Shown in pieces: positions 1 to 8,803 of a DNA stretch of 64,000 bases. Numbering within the stretch: position 1 is the stretch's first letter; each line of letters starts with the position of its first letter. Position numbers and translations under genes: made by a program. The DNA is taken from NCBI GenBank assembly GCA_963815655.1, contig CAWFHK010000001.1, positions 2,604,001 to 2,668,000 on the forward strand, read 5' to 3'. Source of the DNA: JAWOLE01 sp963815655 (GTDB lineage: Bacteria; Acidobacteriota; Thermoanaerobaculia; UBA5066; Gp7-AA6). Under the pieces are notes generated by a model that was given only the letters and a program-made list of their open reading frames with translations, did no database searches and was not told the DNA's origin.

Positions 1-3000
1 GACGCCGTCCGGGGTCGGGAGCCCGGGCAGCTCGGCCCCTATGAGGCGCTCCTGCGCGGTTTCGGGTATCACCAACGCCTGACCCCGGTCGAGCACGCGG
101 AGGCGCGCGAGGCGCTGGAGTTGGCCGTCGAGCGCGCGCCGTCCAATGCGGACTGCTGGGCGATGCTCTCGTGGATCTACTCCCACGAACATGCCCACGG
201 CTTCAACGCTCGGCCGGGCTCGCTCGACCGGGCGCTCGCGGCCGCCAGGCGCGCCGTGGACATCGCCCCGTCCAATCCACTCGCCCAACAGGCCCTCGCC
301 GTCGTCCTGTTCTTCCGGAAGGAGACGGCGGGATGCGTGAGCGCCGCGGAGCGCGCGATGGCCTTGAACCCGCTCGACACGAGCAACGAGGCCATGTTTC
401 TCATCACCTTCACCGGCGATTGGGACCGCGGCTGCGCCCTCATTCGTCGAGCGATGGAGCTGAACCCTCATCATCCCCGCTGGTACGGAGCTGTCCTCGG
501 CATCAACGAGTACCGCCTCGCCAACTACCGCGCTGTCGTGGACGAGGTCGTGAAGTCCAACGCGCCCGACGTCTTCTGGACGAACATGTTGCTGGCCGCC
601 GCCCACGGCCAGCTCGGTGAGCTCGCGGCCGCGCGAAAAGCCGTGCGAGACCTGCTCGACCAGAAGGAGGACTTCGCCCAATCAGCCGGCGAACTCCTGG
701 GCAAATGGTTCGACCCGCAGCTCGTCGGGCACCTGATCGAGGGGTTGCGCAAGGCGGGGCTGAACGCTCCTCCCGAGAAGAGCACGGGAATTTCTGCGCG
801 CGAGTCTTCGGACGTTTCCGCGCCGATCTCGGGAGCGATCCGCGCCGACGAGGGATTCTGGGTCGCGGTTCTGCCGTTCAAGTCCGGCGGCAACAATGCC
901 GAGTTGACGGCTCTGGCCGAGGGGCTGAGCGAGGAAATCGTGACTGGCCTGTCGCGATTCTCTTATCTCAGGGTGATCGCGCGCAGCTCAACTTCGCGCT
1001 ACGCCAATGAGTCGGTCGATGTGCGATCCGCCGGCAGGGAACTGGGCGCGCGCTATGTGATGGAAGGCAGCCTGCGTCAGGCCGGGACCAAGCTGCGGCT
1101 CGCGGTTGACCTCGTCGATGCGGCCAGCGGCGCTCATCTCTGGGCTGAAAACTTCGAACGCGCCTTTCGTCCCGAGACGGTCTTTGAGCTCCAGGACGAT
1201 CTGGTTCCGCGGATCGTCTCGACGGTTGCCGACATGTACGGCGTTCTGACCCGCAGCATGAGCGAGGCGCTCCGCGGCAAGGCCGATGACGAGTTGAGCC
1301 CTCACGAAGCGGTGCTGCGCGCCTTTGGCTACATGGAACGAGTCACGCCGGAAGAACATGCGCGCGTGAGACGAATCCTGGAACGGGCCGTGAGCATTGC
1401 ACCCGATCAGAGCGATGCCTGGGCCATGCTGGCGAACCTGTACTGGGAAGAGCATGCCCACGGATTGAACCCCCAGCCCGACCCGCTCGGTCGTGCGCTT
1501 GCGGCCGCGCGCCGCGCCGTGGAGGCGGCGCCCTCCAACAACCTTGCCCATTACGCCCTCGCGAGCACGCTGTTTTTCCAGAAAGACATTCTGGCTTTTC
1601 GTTCAGAAGCGGAGCAGGCGATCGAGCTGAACCGCATGGATGCTTCCGTTGCGGCGTACATCGGAAATCTCATCGCCTATTCCGGTGAATGGGAACGCGG
1701 CTGCGCGGTGGTGGAATCCGCCATGCAACTCAATCCCCGTCATCCGGGCTGGTACTGGTTTGCCAGCTTCAACGACGCGTATCGCCGGCGCGATTACCGG
1801 GGCGCGCTGGGTTTCGCCCTCAAGATCAATCTGCCGGGAAATTTCTATACCCACGCCGTGATCGCGGCGGCTTACGGGCAGCTTGGCATGCGCGAGGAGG
1901 CTCGGAAGTCGCTGCGGGAACTGCTTGCGATGCGGCCCGACTTCGCCAGAACGGCGCGCGAAGAATTCGGGAGATGGTTTGACGACCTGGCATTCATCGA
2001 ACACCAGCTCGACGGCCTCCGCAAGGCGGGGCTGGAGATTCCGCCGGAAGGGGAATCGGCGGCATTGCCGGCGCCCGGCGACATTTCCCGCTCCGAGGCA
2101 GGGACCGAATCCGGCGCCGCCCGCGCCGAGGAGGGATTCTGGGTCGCGGTGCTGCCGTTCAAATACACCGGCGCCAGCGCGGATCTCACGGCTCTGGCTG
2201 AGGGGCTCACCGAAGACATCGTGACCGGCCTGTCGCGCTTCTCGTATCTCCGGGTGATCGCGGCGAGCTCAACTTCGCGCTACGCCAACGAGTCGGTTGA
2301 CGTGCGCTCCGCAGGCAGGGAACTGGGCGCTCGCTACGTGGTGGAAGGCAGCTTGCGGCAGGCCGGGACGAAGCTCCGCCTCGCCGTGCAGCTCGTGGAT
2401 ACCGTCTCCGGGGCCCATCTCTGGGCCGAGAACTACGAGCGCTCCTTCAGCCCGGAAGCGGTGTTCGAGCTGCAGGACGACCTGGTTCCGAGGATCGTGT
2501 CCACCGTCGCGGACGCGCACGGCGTCCTGCCTCACATCATGAGCGAAGGACTTCGAGGCAAGTCACCGGAGGAGCTGAGCCCGTACGAAGCGGTGCTGCG
2601 CAGCTTCGGTTACGGCTACCGCATCACTCCCGAAGAGCACGCCGTCGTGCGCGCCGGCCTGGAACGGGCGGTCGAAGAGGCGCCCGGGAACTCCGACGCC
2701 TGGGGCATGCTTTCGTTGGTCTACGGAGAGGAGCACTCCCAGGGATTCAATCCCCGACCCGATTCCCTCGCCCGCGCCCTCCAGGCCGCGCAGCGAGCGG
2801 CCGACGCGGCGCCGTCCAACGCGCTCGCGTTCAATGCGCTGGCCCGGGCTTACTTCTTCCGCAAGGAGTTCCAGGCGTTTCGCACCGCGGCCGAGAGGGC
2901 CATCGAGCTCAACCCGTTGAACGGTCCCACCCTGGCGGGCCTGGGCAGCATGATGGCCTATGCGGGTGATTGGGAGCACGGCTGCGCTCTCGTCGAGCGA

Positions 3001-4740
3001 GCGACGCAACTGAATCCTCGTCATCCCGGCTGGTACTGGATGGCACTTTTCATGAACGCTTACCGCAAGGGCGACTACCGCGGCGCGATCCGCATCGGAC
3101 TCAAGATCAACCTGCCGGAATTCTCCGGGACACACGAGGCCATGGCGGCCGCTTATGGACAGCTCGGGGACCGCGACGCGGCCGGGAGATCCGTGCGCGA
3201 GCTGCTCAGACTCAAACCGGATTACCTCACCAGGCCGCGCGAGAAGCTCCAGAAGTTCGTCTCTCCGGAGCTCGTCGAGCACATGATGGACGGTCTCCGG
3301 AAGGCGGGGCTCGACGTACCCGCGCTCGCCGGAGCGCATCCCACTTCCGCGGCGCCGGATTCTGTCGCGATCGCGGTACTGCCGTTCTCCGACCTGAGCC
3401 CCGCGAAGGACCAGGAGTACCTGTGCGAAGGGATGGCGGAGGAGATCATGAACGCGCTCGTGCGGATCGACGGGATCCGCGTGGCGTCCCGGACCTCGGC
3501 CTTCCGGGCGCGGCAGGGCGGCGGCGACCTGGCCTCGATCGCCCGCGCGCTCTCGGTCAACCACGTCCTCGAGGGGAGCGTGCGGACGGCGGGCGGCCGG
3601 CTGCGGGTCACCGCCCAGCTCACCGACGTCGCCAGCGGCTATCAGCTCTGGTCGGAACGGTTCGACCGCGACGCCGCGGACGTCTTTGCCGTCCAGGATG
3701 AGATCGCGGCGGGCGTCGTCGAGGCGGTGAACGCGCGCCTCGCTCCGGGATCGCGAACAGTTCAACCTCGTCCGCAGGTCGTGAACCTCGAGGCCTACCG
3801 CAGCTACTTGAAGGCCCGGCACCTTCGGGGGAAGGAGGACTTCGGCGGGGCCATGGGCGCCTTCGACGAGGCCGTCCGCCTCGATCCGGCTCACGCGCCC
3901 TCGTGGACCGGCCTCGCGGAGATCACAATTCTTTCGGCCCACATGGGCATGATCCCGCCGCGCGCGGCCTGCGCGGCCGCGAGGAAGGCGCTCGCGACCG
4001 CGAAGGAGCTGCAGGGAGAGTCGGCGGAAGGTCTCCATGTCGAGGCTTTCGCGGCCTTCCTCGAGCGCCGGTGGGGCGCGATGGAGTCGACCTGGCGCCG
4101 GGCGCTCGAGCTCCAGCCCGATCACGTCCTCGCCCTGGGCTCGTTTGCGCTCAGCCTCTGCGCGCGCCAGAAGCTCGACGAGGCCCTGCCTCTCTTCGAG
4201 CGCGCCCGGGAAGCCGATCCGCTCGCATCCTTTCCTTACACCCTCGCCGGATGGGGGATGCTCGTGAGCGGAAGGCCGGAGGACGGACTGCGCCATGTCG
4301 AGGACGCGCTCACCTTCGAAAAGGAGGACGCCTCGGCCATTGCCGCGTCGTGCATGGCGAACGCCGCCCTGGGAAGGCTCGAGAAGGCCATCGCGGCGGG
4401 CCAGCATGGCGTCGCGGTGGCGCACCGGGCGCCCTTCTTTCTCGGCGTCCTCGGGTGGGCTCTCGCAACCGCCGGCCGGAAAGACGAAGCGCGGAAGGTC
4501 CTCGCGGAGCTGCGGGCGCGCCCGGCGGGCTCGCCCACCGCCGTCTCCGAGGCCTGGCTGCTCGGCGCGCTCGGCGAGATCGACGACGCTTTCGACGTGC
4601 TTGCGCGGGCAGAAGAGGAGTACCAGGGCCTCCTGTCCTACACCGGACTGCCCGGGTTCGATCCGCTCCGCGCGGACCCGAGATTCGCAGCGTTGCTCAC
4701 GAGGCTGGGGCTGCCGCCAGCTCCTGGCGCGACCTCATGA
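1..4740 (+). CDS. TolB-like/TPR multi-repeat protein, 5' partial
   Basis: The reading frame is open from base 1, so the true start lies outside the window; 1579 residues are visible. The protein is built from a duplicated module: a TolB/FlgO-like domain (starts AVLPF, ends near VFELQDD, then VPRIVSTVAD) followed by TPR-type helical repeats. Two near-copies begin at nt 847 and 2128, a period of 1281 bp (427 residues), and the tail of an earlier copy opens the window. A third, divergent TolB-like domain (nt about 3360-3730) and a last TPR block close the protein. Such modules sit behind kinase or adenylate-cyclase domains in many bacteria and probably act as protein-interaction scaffolds. No membrane segment is seen. 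The stop overlaps the start of the downstream kinase (ATGA), which implies co-translation. The upstream end may carry a further effector domain. Confidence 0.85.
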   Translation, partial: DAVRGREPGQLGPYEALLRGFGYHQRLTPVEHAEAREALELAVERAPSNADCWAMLSWIYSHEHAHGFNARPGSLDRALAAARRAVDIAPSNPLAQQALAVVLFFRKETAGCVSAAERAMALNPLDTSNEAMFLITFTGDWDRGCALIRRAMELNPHHPRWYGAVLGINEYRLANYRAVVDEVVKSNAPDVFWTNMLLAAAHGQLGELAAARKAVRDLLDQKEDFAQSAGELLGKWFDPQLVGHLIEGLRKAGLNAPPEKSTGISARESSDVSAPISGAIRADEGFWVAVLPFKSGGNNAELTALAEGLSEEIVTGLSRFSYLRVIARSSTSRYANESVDVRSAGRELGARYVMEGSLRQAGTKLRLAVDLVDAASGAHLWAENFERAFRPETVFELQDDLVPRIVSTVADMYGVLTRSMSEALRGKADDELSPHEAVLRAFGYMERVTPEEHARVRRILERAVSIAPDQSDAWAMLANLYWEEHAHGLNPQPDPLGRALAAARRAVEAAPSNNLAHYALASTLFFQKDILAFRSEAEQAIELNRMDASVAAYIGNLIAYSGEWERGCAVVESAMQLNPRHPGWYWFASFNDAYRRRDYRGALGFALKINLPGNFYTHAVIAAAYGQLGMREEARKSLRELLAMRPDFARTAREEFGRWFDDLAFIEHQLDGLRKAGLEIPPEGESAALPAPGDISRSEAGTESGAARAEEGFWVAVLPFKYTGASADLTALAEGLTEDIVTGLSRFSYLRVIAASSTSRYANESVDVRSAGRELGARYVVEGSLRQAGTKLRLAVQLVDTVSGAHLWAENYERSFSPEAVFELQDDLVPRIVSTVADAHGVLPHIMSEGLRGKSPEELSPYEAVLRSFGYGYRITPEEHAVVRAGLERAVEEAPGNSDAWGMLSLVYGEEHSQGFNPRPDSLARALQAAQRAADAAPSNALAFNALARAYFFRKEFQAFRTAAERAIELNPLNGPTLAGLGSMMAYAGDWEHGCALVERATQLNPRHPGWYWMALFMNAYRKGDYRGAIRIGLKINLPEFSGTHEAMAAAYGQLGDRDAAGRSVRELLRLKPDYLTRPREKLQKFVSPELVEHMMDGLRKAGLDVPALAGAHPTSAAPDSVAIAVLPFSDLSPAKDQEYLCEGMAEEIMNALVRIDGIRVASRTSAFRARQGGGDLASIARALSVNHVLEGSVRTAGGRLRVTAQLTDVASGYQLWSERFDRDAADVFAVQDEIAAGVVEAVNARLAPGSRTVQPRPQVVNLEAYRSYLKARHLRGKEDFGGAMGAFDEAVRLDPAHAPSWTGLAEITILSAHMGMIPPRAACAAARKALATAKELQGESAEGLHVEAFAAFLERRWGAMESTWRRALELQPDHVLALGSFALSLCARQKLDEALPLFERAREADPLASFPYTLAGWGMLVSGRPEDGLRHVEDALTFEKEDASAIAASCMANAALGRLEKAIAAGQHGVAVAHRAPFFLGVLGWALATAGRKDEARKVLAELRARPAGSPTAVSEAWLLGALGEIDDAFDVLARAEEEYQGLLSYTGLPGFDPLRADPRFAALLTRLGLPPAPGATS

Positions 4741-7322
4741 CGATCACGGCAGGAAGTCGTCTTGGGCCCTATGAGGTGCTCGGCCAGATCGGCGCCGGCG
4801 GAATGGGAGAGGTGTACCGGGCGAAGGACCCGCGGCTCGGCCGAGACGTCGCGATCAAGGTGCTACCGGCGTCCTTTTCGGCCGACCCGGATCGCCTGCG
4901 GCGCTTCGAGCAGGAGGCCAGAGCCGCCGGGGTGCTGAACCACCCCAACATCACCGCGGTGTACGACATCGGCACCCATGACGGCGCGCCCTACGTCGTC
5001 CAGGAGCTGCTCGAAGGCGAGACGCTCCGCACGGCGCTCTCGGCCGGGAAGATGGCGCAGCGAAAGGCGATCGACTACGCGCTGCAGATCGCGCATGGCC
5101 TGGCCGCGGCGCACGAGAAGGGGATCGTGCATCGGGACCTGAAGCCCGAGAACCTGTTCGTGACGAACGACGGGCGCGTCAAGATCCTCGATTTCGGACT
5201 GGCCAAGTTGATGCACATCGAGGCGGACCCTGGAGCCACGGGCCTGCCGACGGCGACCGGCGGCACGGAGCCAGGCGTCGTGCTCGGGACGCTCGGGTAC
5301 ATGTCGCCGGAGCAGGTCAAGGGCAAGCCGGCCGGCGCCCGGTCGGACATCTTCTCGTTCGGCGCCATTCTCTACGAGATGCTCTCGGGACAGAGAGCGT
5401 TCCGCGGCGACTCGGCCGCGGAGACGATGTCGGCGATCCTCCGGGAGGAGCCGCCGGACCTCTCCGTCACGAACCAGGCCATCTCGCCCGGCCTCGAGCG
5501 AATCGTCCGACACGCGATCGAGAAGAACCCCGAGCAGCGGTTCCATTCGGCGCACGACGTGGCGTTCGCGCTTGAAGCCCTCTCGGGACTCTCGGTTCCC
5601 CGACTCGAGGCCCCGCTGGCGCCGGCTCGCGGCCGGTCTCCGACGCTCATGGCCGCGGCGGGGCTCGCCGTCGCGCTCGCGGCCGGAGTCCTCGCCGGCC
5701 GGCTGATCTGGAAGGCGAGCCCGGTGACGCCCCCGACGTTCAAGCGACTGACCTACGGGCGAGGACCGATTCAGTCCGCCCGCTTTGCTCCCGACGGGCA
5801 GACGGTCGTTTACTCGGCGGCCTGGGACGGGGCGCAGAAGCCCCTGCTCTACTCCGTGCGCGCGGAGAGCCCGGAGTCGCTCCGGCTGACTCTCCCTTCC
5901 GGGCAGGTCCAGTCGGTCTCGAGAAGCGGCGAGATGCTGCTCCTGAATCTCCTCCAGTTTTCCACGGGGTACGCGAGGATCGGAACGCTCTCCCAGGCGC
6001 CGATGTCCGGAAGCGCTCCTCGTGATCTGCTGGAGGACGTGGGCCACGCGGCCTGGTCTCCCGACGGCAGCGCCTTCGCAGTCGTGCGCGCGCCCGGATG
6101 GCATTACCGGCTGGAGTTTCCCGTCGGGAAGGTCCTCTACGAAACGGCCGGCTGGATCAGTTTTCCGCAGGTCTCTCCGAAGGGGGACACGGTGGCGTTC
6201 CTCGACCACCCGGTCTTCGGGGACGACCGCGGCTCGGTCGCGATCATCGATCGCTCGGGAAAGAAGAAGATCCTTTCGACGGGATGGGAGAGCGCGCAGG
6301 GGGTTTGCTGGTCGGCCTCGGGCGAGGAGATCTGGTTCACGGCGACGCAGGCCGGCTCCGCGCGGACCCTCTACGCCGTCACGCTGTCGGGACGCCAGCG
6401 CACGGTCGCAACCACGCCCTCGGGGATGATCCTCCAGGACATCGCCCGCGACGGGCGCGTGCTCTTCATCGCGAGCAATGCCCGGCTCGGGTTCCTCGGG
6501 CTCCTCCCCGGAGAGACGAAGGAGCGGGATCTTACGGGGCTCGAATGGTCCTACGGACCGATCCTCTCGGCGGATGGAAAGACGGCGGTCTTCACGGAGC
6601 AGGGCGAAGCCGGAGGTCCGGGCTATTCGGTGTACCTGCGCAAGCTGGACGGATCCGCGCCGGTGCGCCTTGGCGAGGGGCACGCGATGGCGATTTCCCC
6701 GGATGGAAAGTGGGTGCTGACCGCTCTCATCCGCACGACCCCGACGCAGATCGTCCTGCTTCCGACCGGGGCCGGCGAGCCGAAGACCTTCCCGAAGGAC
6801 GACATCGAGCACCTCGACGGGCCATTCGGGGCGTTTCTTCCCGACGGCAAGCGGATCCTCTTCGGCGGGCACGCTCCGGGACGGCCCTCGCGTGTCTTCG
6901 TTCAGGAGCTTGCGGGAGGGCCCGCGAAGCCCGTGACCCCGGAGGGGGTCGTGACCAGGCTCCTCTCGCCGGATGGCCAGTCGCTCGTGACGCAGACGCC
7001 GGAGGGGCTGGCCCTCATTCCGCTGGAGGGCGGAGCCTCGCGCCCGATTCCCGGTTCGGAGCCGGGCGATCGGCCACTGCAATTCACCGCTGACGGCCGG
7101 TCTCTCTTTTTTCGCTCCGACAGGGTCCAGGAATTCCCCGCGCGCGTTCTCCGTCTCGACGTCGCCACGGGACGCCGGGACGTCTGGAAGGAGCTCATGC
7201 CGGGCGACCCGGCGGGAATCACGTTGCTCGCGCCCGCGGCCATCTCAGCGGACGGGAAAACGATCCTCTTCATGTACGGGCGCTCGCTCGCCGACCTCTA
7301 CCTGGCGGAGGGGCTGAAGTGA
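4737..7322 (+). CDS. Membrane Ser/Thr protein kinase with C-terminal propeller-like region
   Basis: 861 residues. The N-terminal kinase domain (about 12-275) has a complete set of motifs: glycine loop GAGGMGEVY, VAIK lysine, catalytic HRDLKPEN, DFG, and GYMSPEQ in the activation segment, so it should be active. A single hydrophobic segment lies near residues 303-323. The rest (about 335-861) has repeated short strands with SPDG/ADGK turns, typical of TolB/WD40-like propellers, expected outside the cytoplasm. This is the usual PknB-type layout: cytosolic kinase, one membrane span, extracytoplasmic sensor. The start ATG overlaps the stop of the TolB/TPR gene by 4 nt and no other start fits the kinase N terminus. 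The pair may be a split version of the one-chain kinase-TolB-TPR protein at 12318. Substrate and signal are not known. Confidence 0.92.
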   Translation: MTITAGSRLGPYEVLGQIGAGGMGEVYRAKDPRLGRDVAIKVLPASFSADPDRLRRFEQEARAAGVLNHPNITAVYDIGTHDGAPYVVQELLEGETLRTALSAGKMAQRKAIDYALQIAHGLAAAHEKGIVHRDLKPENLFVTNDGRVKILDFGLAKLMHIEADPGATGLPTATGGTEPGVVLGTLGYMSPEQVKGKPAGARSDIFSFGAILYEMLSGQRAFRGDSAAETMSAILREEPPDLSVTNQAISPGLERIVRHAIEKNPEQRFHSAHDVAFALEALSGLSVPRLEAPLAPARGRSPTLMAAAGLAVALAAGVLAGRLIWKASPVTPPTFKRLTYGRGPIQSARFAPDGQTVVYSAAWDGAQKPLLYSVRAESPESLRLTLPSGQVQSVSRSGEMLLLNLLQFSTGYARIGTLSQAPMSGSAPRDLLEDVGHAAWSPDGSAFAVVRAPGWHYRLEFPVGKVLYETAGWISFPQVSPKGDTVAFLDHPVFGDDRGSVAIIDRSGKKKILSTGWESAQGVCWSASGEEIWFTATQAGSARTLYAVTLSGRQRTVATTPSGMILQDIARDGRVLFIASNARLGFLGLLPGETKERDLTGLEWSYGPILSADGKTAVFTEQGEAGGPGYSVYLRKLDGSAPVRLGEGHAMAISPDGKWVLTALIRTTPTQIVLLPTGAGEPKTFPKDDIEHLDGPFGAFLPDGKRILFGGHAPGRPSRVFVQELAGGPAKPVTPEGVVTRLLSPDGQSLVTQTPEGLALIPLEGGASRPIPGSEPGDRPLQFTADGRSLFFRSDRVQEFPARVLRLDVATGRRDVWKELMPGDPAGITLLAPAAISADGKTILFMYGRSLADLYLAEGLK

Positions 7323-7329
7323 GAAGAGA

Positions 7330-7375
7330 GATTGGTGATTTGTATTTTGAGATTGGTGATTGGTGATTTGTGATT
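7330..7375 (+). repeat. Heptamer tandem repeat, GATTGGT family
   Basis: About six and a half copies of a 7-bp unit (GATTGGT, GATTTGT, one ATTTTGA) starting 8 nt after the kinase stop codon. It is AT-rich in a G+C-rich setting. Its form matches the short tandemly repeated heptamers first described in cyanobacteria. It is one of several heptamer loci in this window with different unit sequences. Confidence 0.85.
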
Positions 7376-7485
7376 GCGCTGGAAAGGGAGGTTGAGTCGC
7401 GCAGTCGGGGGCGCGGTCTGTCCTGCGTGATAGCGTCGTTGTCAGAAACTCGGTCGGACCCTTCATTTTTTACAAGGAGGAATCC

Positions 7486-8733
7486 ATGCGCTTCCAAAAG
7501 GCGATCCTTGCTCTGGCTATCGTCTCTCTCACAGCGGCAAGCCTCGGCGCGCAGCCGATCCTCGTCGCCGGCACGCAAGCACCCTTCAAGCTCGCCCGCA
7601 CTCCGGGCGGCAATTTTCTGCTCGCCGAATCGGGAACGGGAGCCAACGACGGAAGCGTCTCCCTGATCTCTATCTGGGGCCAGCGGTTCAATCTGCTCGG
7701 GGGCCTTCCTTCGGGGACCGGTCCTCAAGGCGATCCGCTGGGGCCGACGGCGGTCGGCGATGCCCACCGGACGATTTACATCGTCATTGGCGAGGGGGAC
7801 ATCCTGGGACAGTCGACGGACCCGCCGCGACAGGTCCCCAATCCGAACGGCCCCTCCTCGCCGATCTTCAGCTCGATCATCCGGGCCCGCTTCGACCCCG
7901 TTCCCGACGGGATCCGGACGGGATTCGAGCTCACCGCGGACAACATCGCGGCACTGGCGGACGGGCTGGAAGTCTCCCTCACGAACCTCCAGGGAGAGCA
8001 TGTGAGCCTCCTCTTACTCGCGGATTTCCCAGACACCCTTCCCGATCCGGTCTTGACCGTTCGCAACTCGAATCCTTTCGCGGTGACGGTCGCCGGCAGC
8101 CTGACGCCAGAAGACCTGACGGAGTTCGGCGTCGCGGGGAGCGTGGCCGGGGCGAACTTCTTCGCCCGCTTGAACCCGGACACGCCCATCGGACAGCGGT
8201 TGGAAGAGCGCACCAAGCTCTATCTCGTCAATGCCGGCATGAATACCGTGTCGGAGGTTTCCGCGTCCACGGGCCGCTGGAAAGTGATCACGCGTTTTCC
8301 ACCGCTGCCCAACCCGGCTTTTCCCGGGCTCGGTGGGCCAGTGGTGGATGTCGTCCCGACCGGCGCTGTCGCGAGGGCCGACGGAACTCTTCTCGTTTCG
8401 GTCTTGAGCGGCTTCCCCTTCGTGTCGGGAAACTCCAGGGTCTACAGCGTGAACCCGGCCACGGGGGACTTCACTCCCTTCATCGAGGGGTTGACGTCGG
8501 CAACCAACGTGATCGAAGTCGGCGGGGCGATTTATGTCCTCGAGATCTCCTCCAATCTTCTGGCGGGAGAGCCGGGGCGGCTCCTCCGTTTTGCGTCCCC
8601 GACCGCGAGCCCGACCGTCGTCGTCGGCGGGCTCATCGGGCCCACCGGGCTCGCGTACGAACCAACCCGCAACGAACTGCTCGTGAGCGAGACCTTCACC
8701 GGTCTCGTCAAACGGATCGCGCTCGGACCGTAA
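7486..8733 (+). CDS. Exported ScyD/ScyE-like beta-propeller protein
   Basis: 415 residues. A clear Sec signal peptide covers about residues 1-22 (MRFQKAILALAIVSLTAASL, then GA before QPI). A strong AAGGAGGA site lies 6-7 nt before the ATG. The mature part has evenly spaced motifs such as LARTPGGNFLLAES and GPTGLAYEPTRNELLVSE, which resemble NHL/SMP-30-like propeller blades and ScyD/ScyE family proteins. No catalytic motif is visible. It stands alone: 160 bp separate it from the kinase and a strong hairpin ends it. It is probably a periplasmic or surface protein; its ligand is unknown. Confidence 0.7.
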   Translation: MRFQKAILALAIVSLTAASLGAQPILVAGTQAPFKLARTPGGNFLLAESGTGANDGSVSLISIWGQRFNLLGGLPSGTGPQGDPLGPTAVGDAHRTIYIVIGEGDILGQSTDPPRQVPNPNGPSSPIFSSIIRARFDPVPDGIRTGFELTADNIAALADGLEVSLTNLQGEHVSLLLLADFPDTLPDPVLTVRNSNPFAVTVAGSLTPEDLTEFGVAGSVAGANFFARLNPDTPIGQRLEERTKLYLVNAGMNTVSEVSASTGRWKVITRFPPLPNPAFPGLGGPVVDVVPTGAVARADGTLLVSVLSGFPFVSGNSRVYSVNPATGDFTPFIEGLTSATNVIEVGGAIYVLEISSNLLAGEPGRLLRFASPTASPTVVVGGLIGPTGLAYEPTRNELLVSETFTGLVKRIALGP

Positions 8734-8744
8734 CGCGCGGAAAT

Positions 8745-8783
8745 GGGCGGCGCGGTCAACTGACCTTGCCGCGCCGCCCCTTT
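8745..8783. terminator. Hairpin between convergent genes
   Basis: A perfect 11-bp stem (GGGCGGCGCGG at 8745-8755, complement at 8769-8779) with a 13-nt loop, followed by CTTT, lies between the convergent propeller gene and the OPT transporter gene. It probably works as a bidirectional terminator, although the T-run is short. Confidence 0.6.
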
Positions 8784-8803
8784 CGGTGACGCCCGCTGGA
8801 TAT

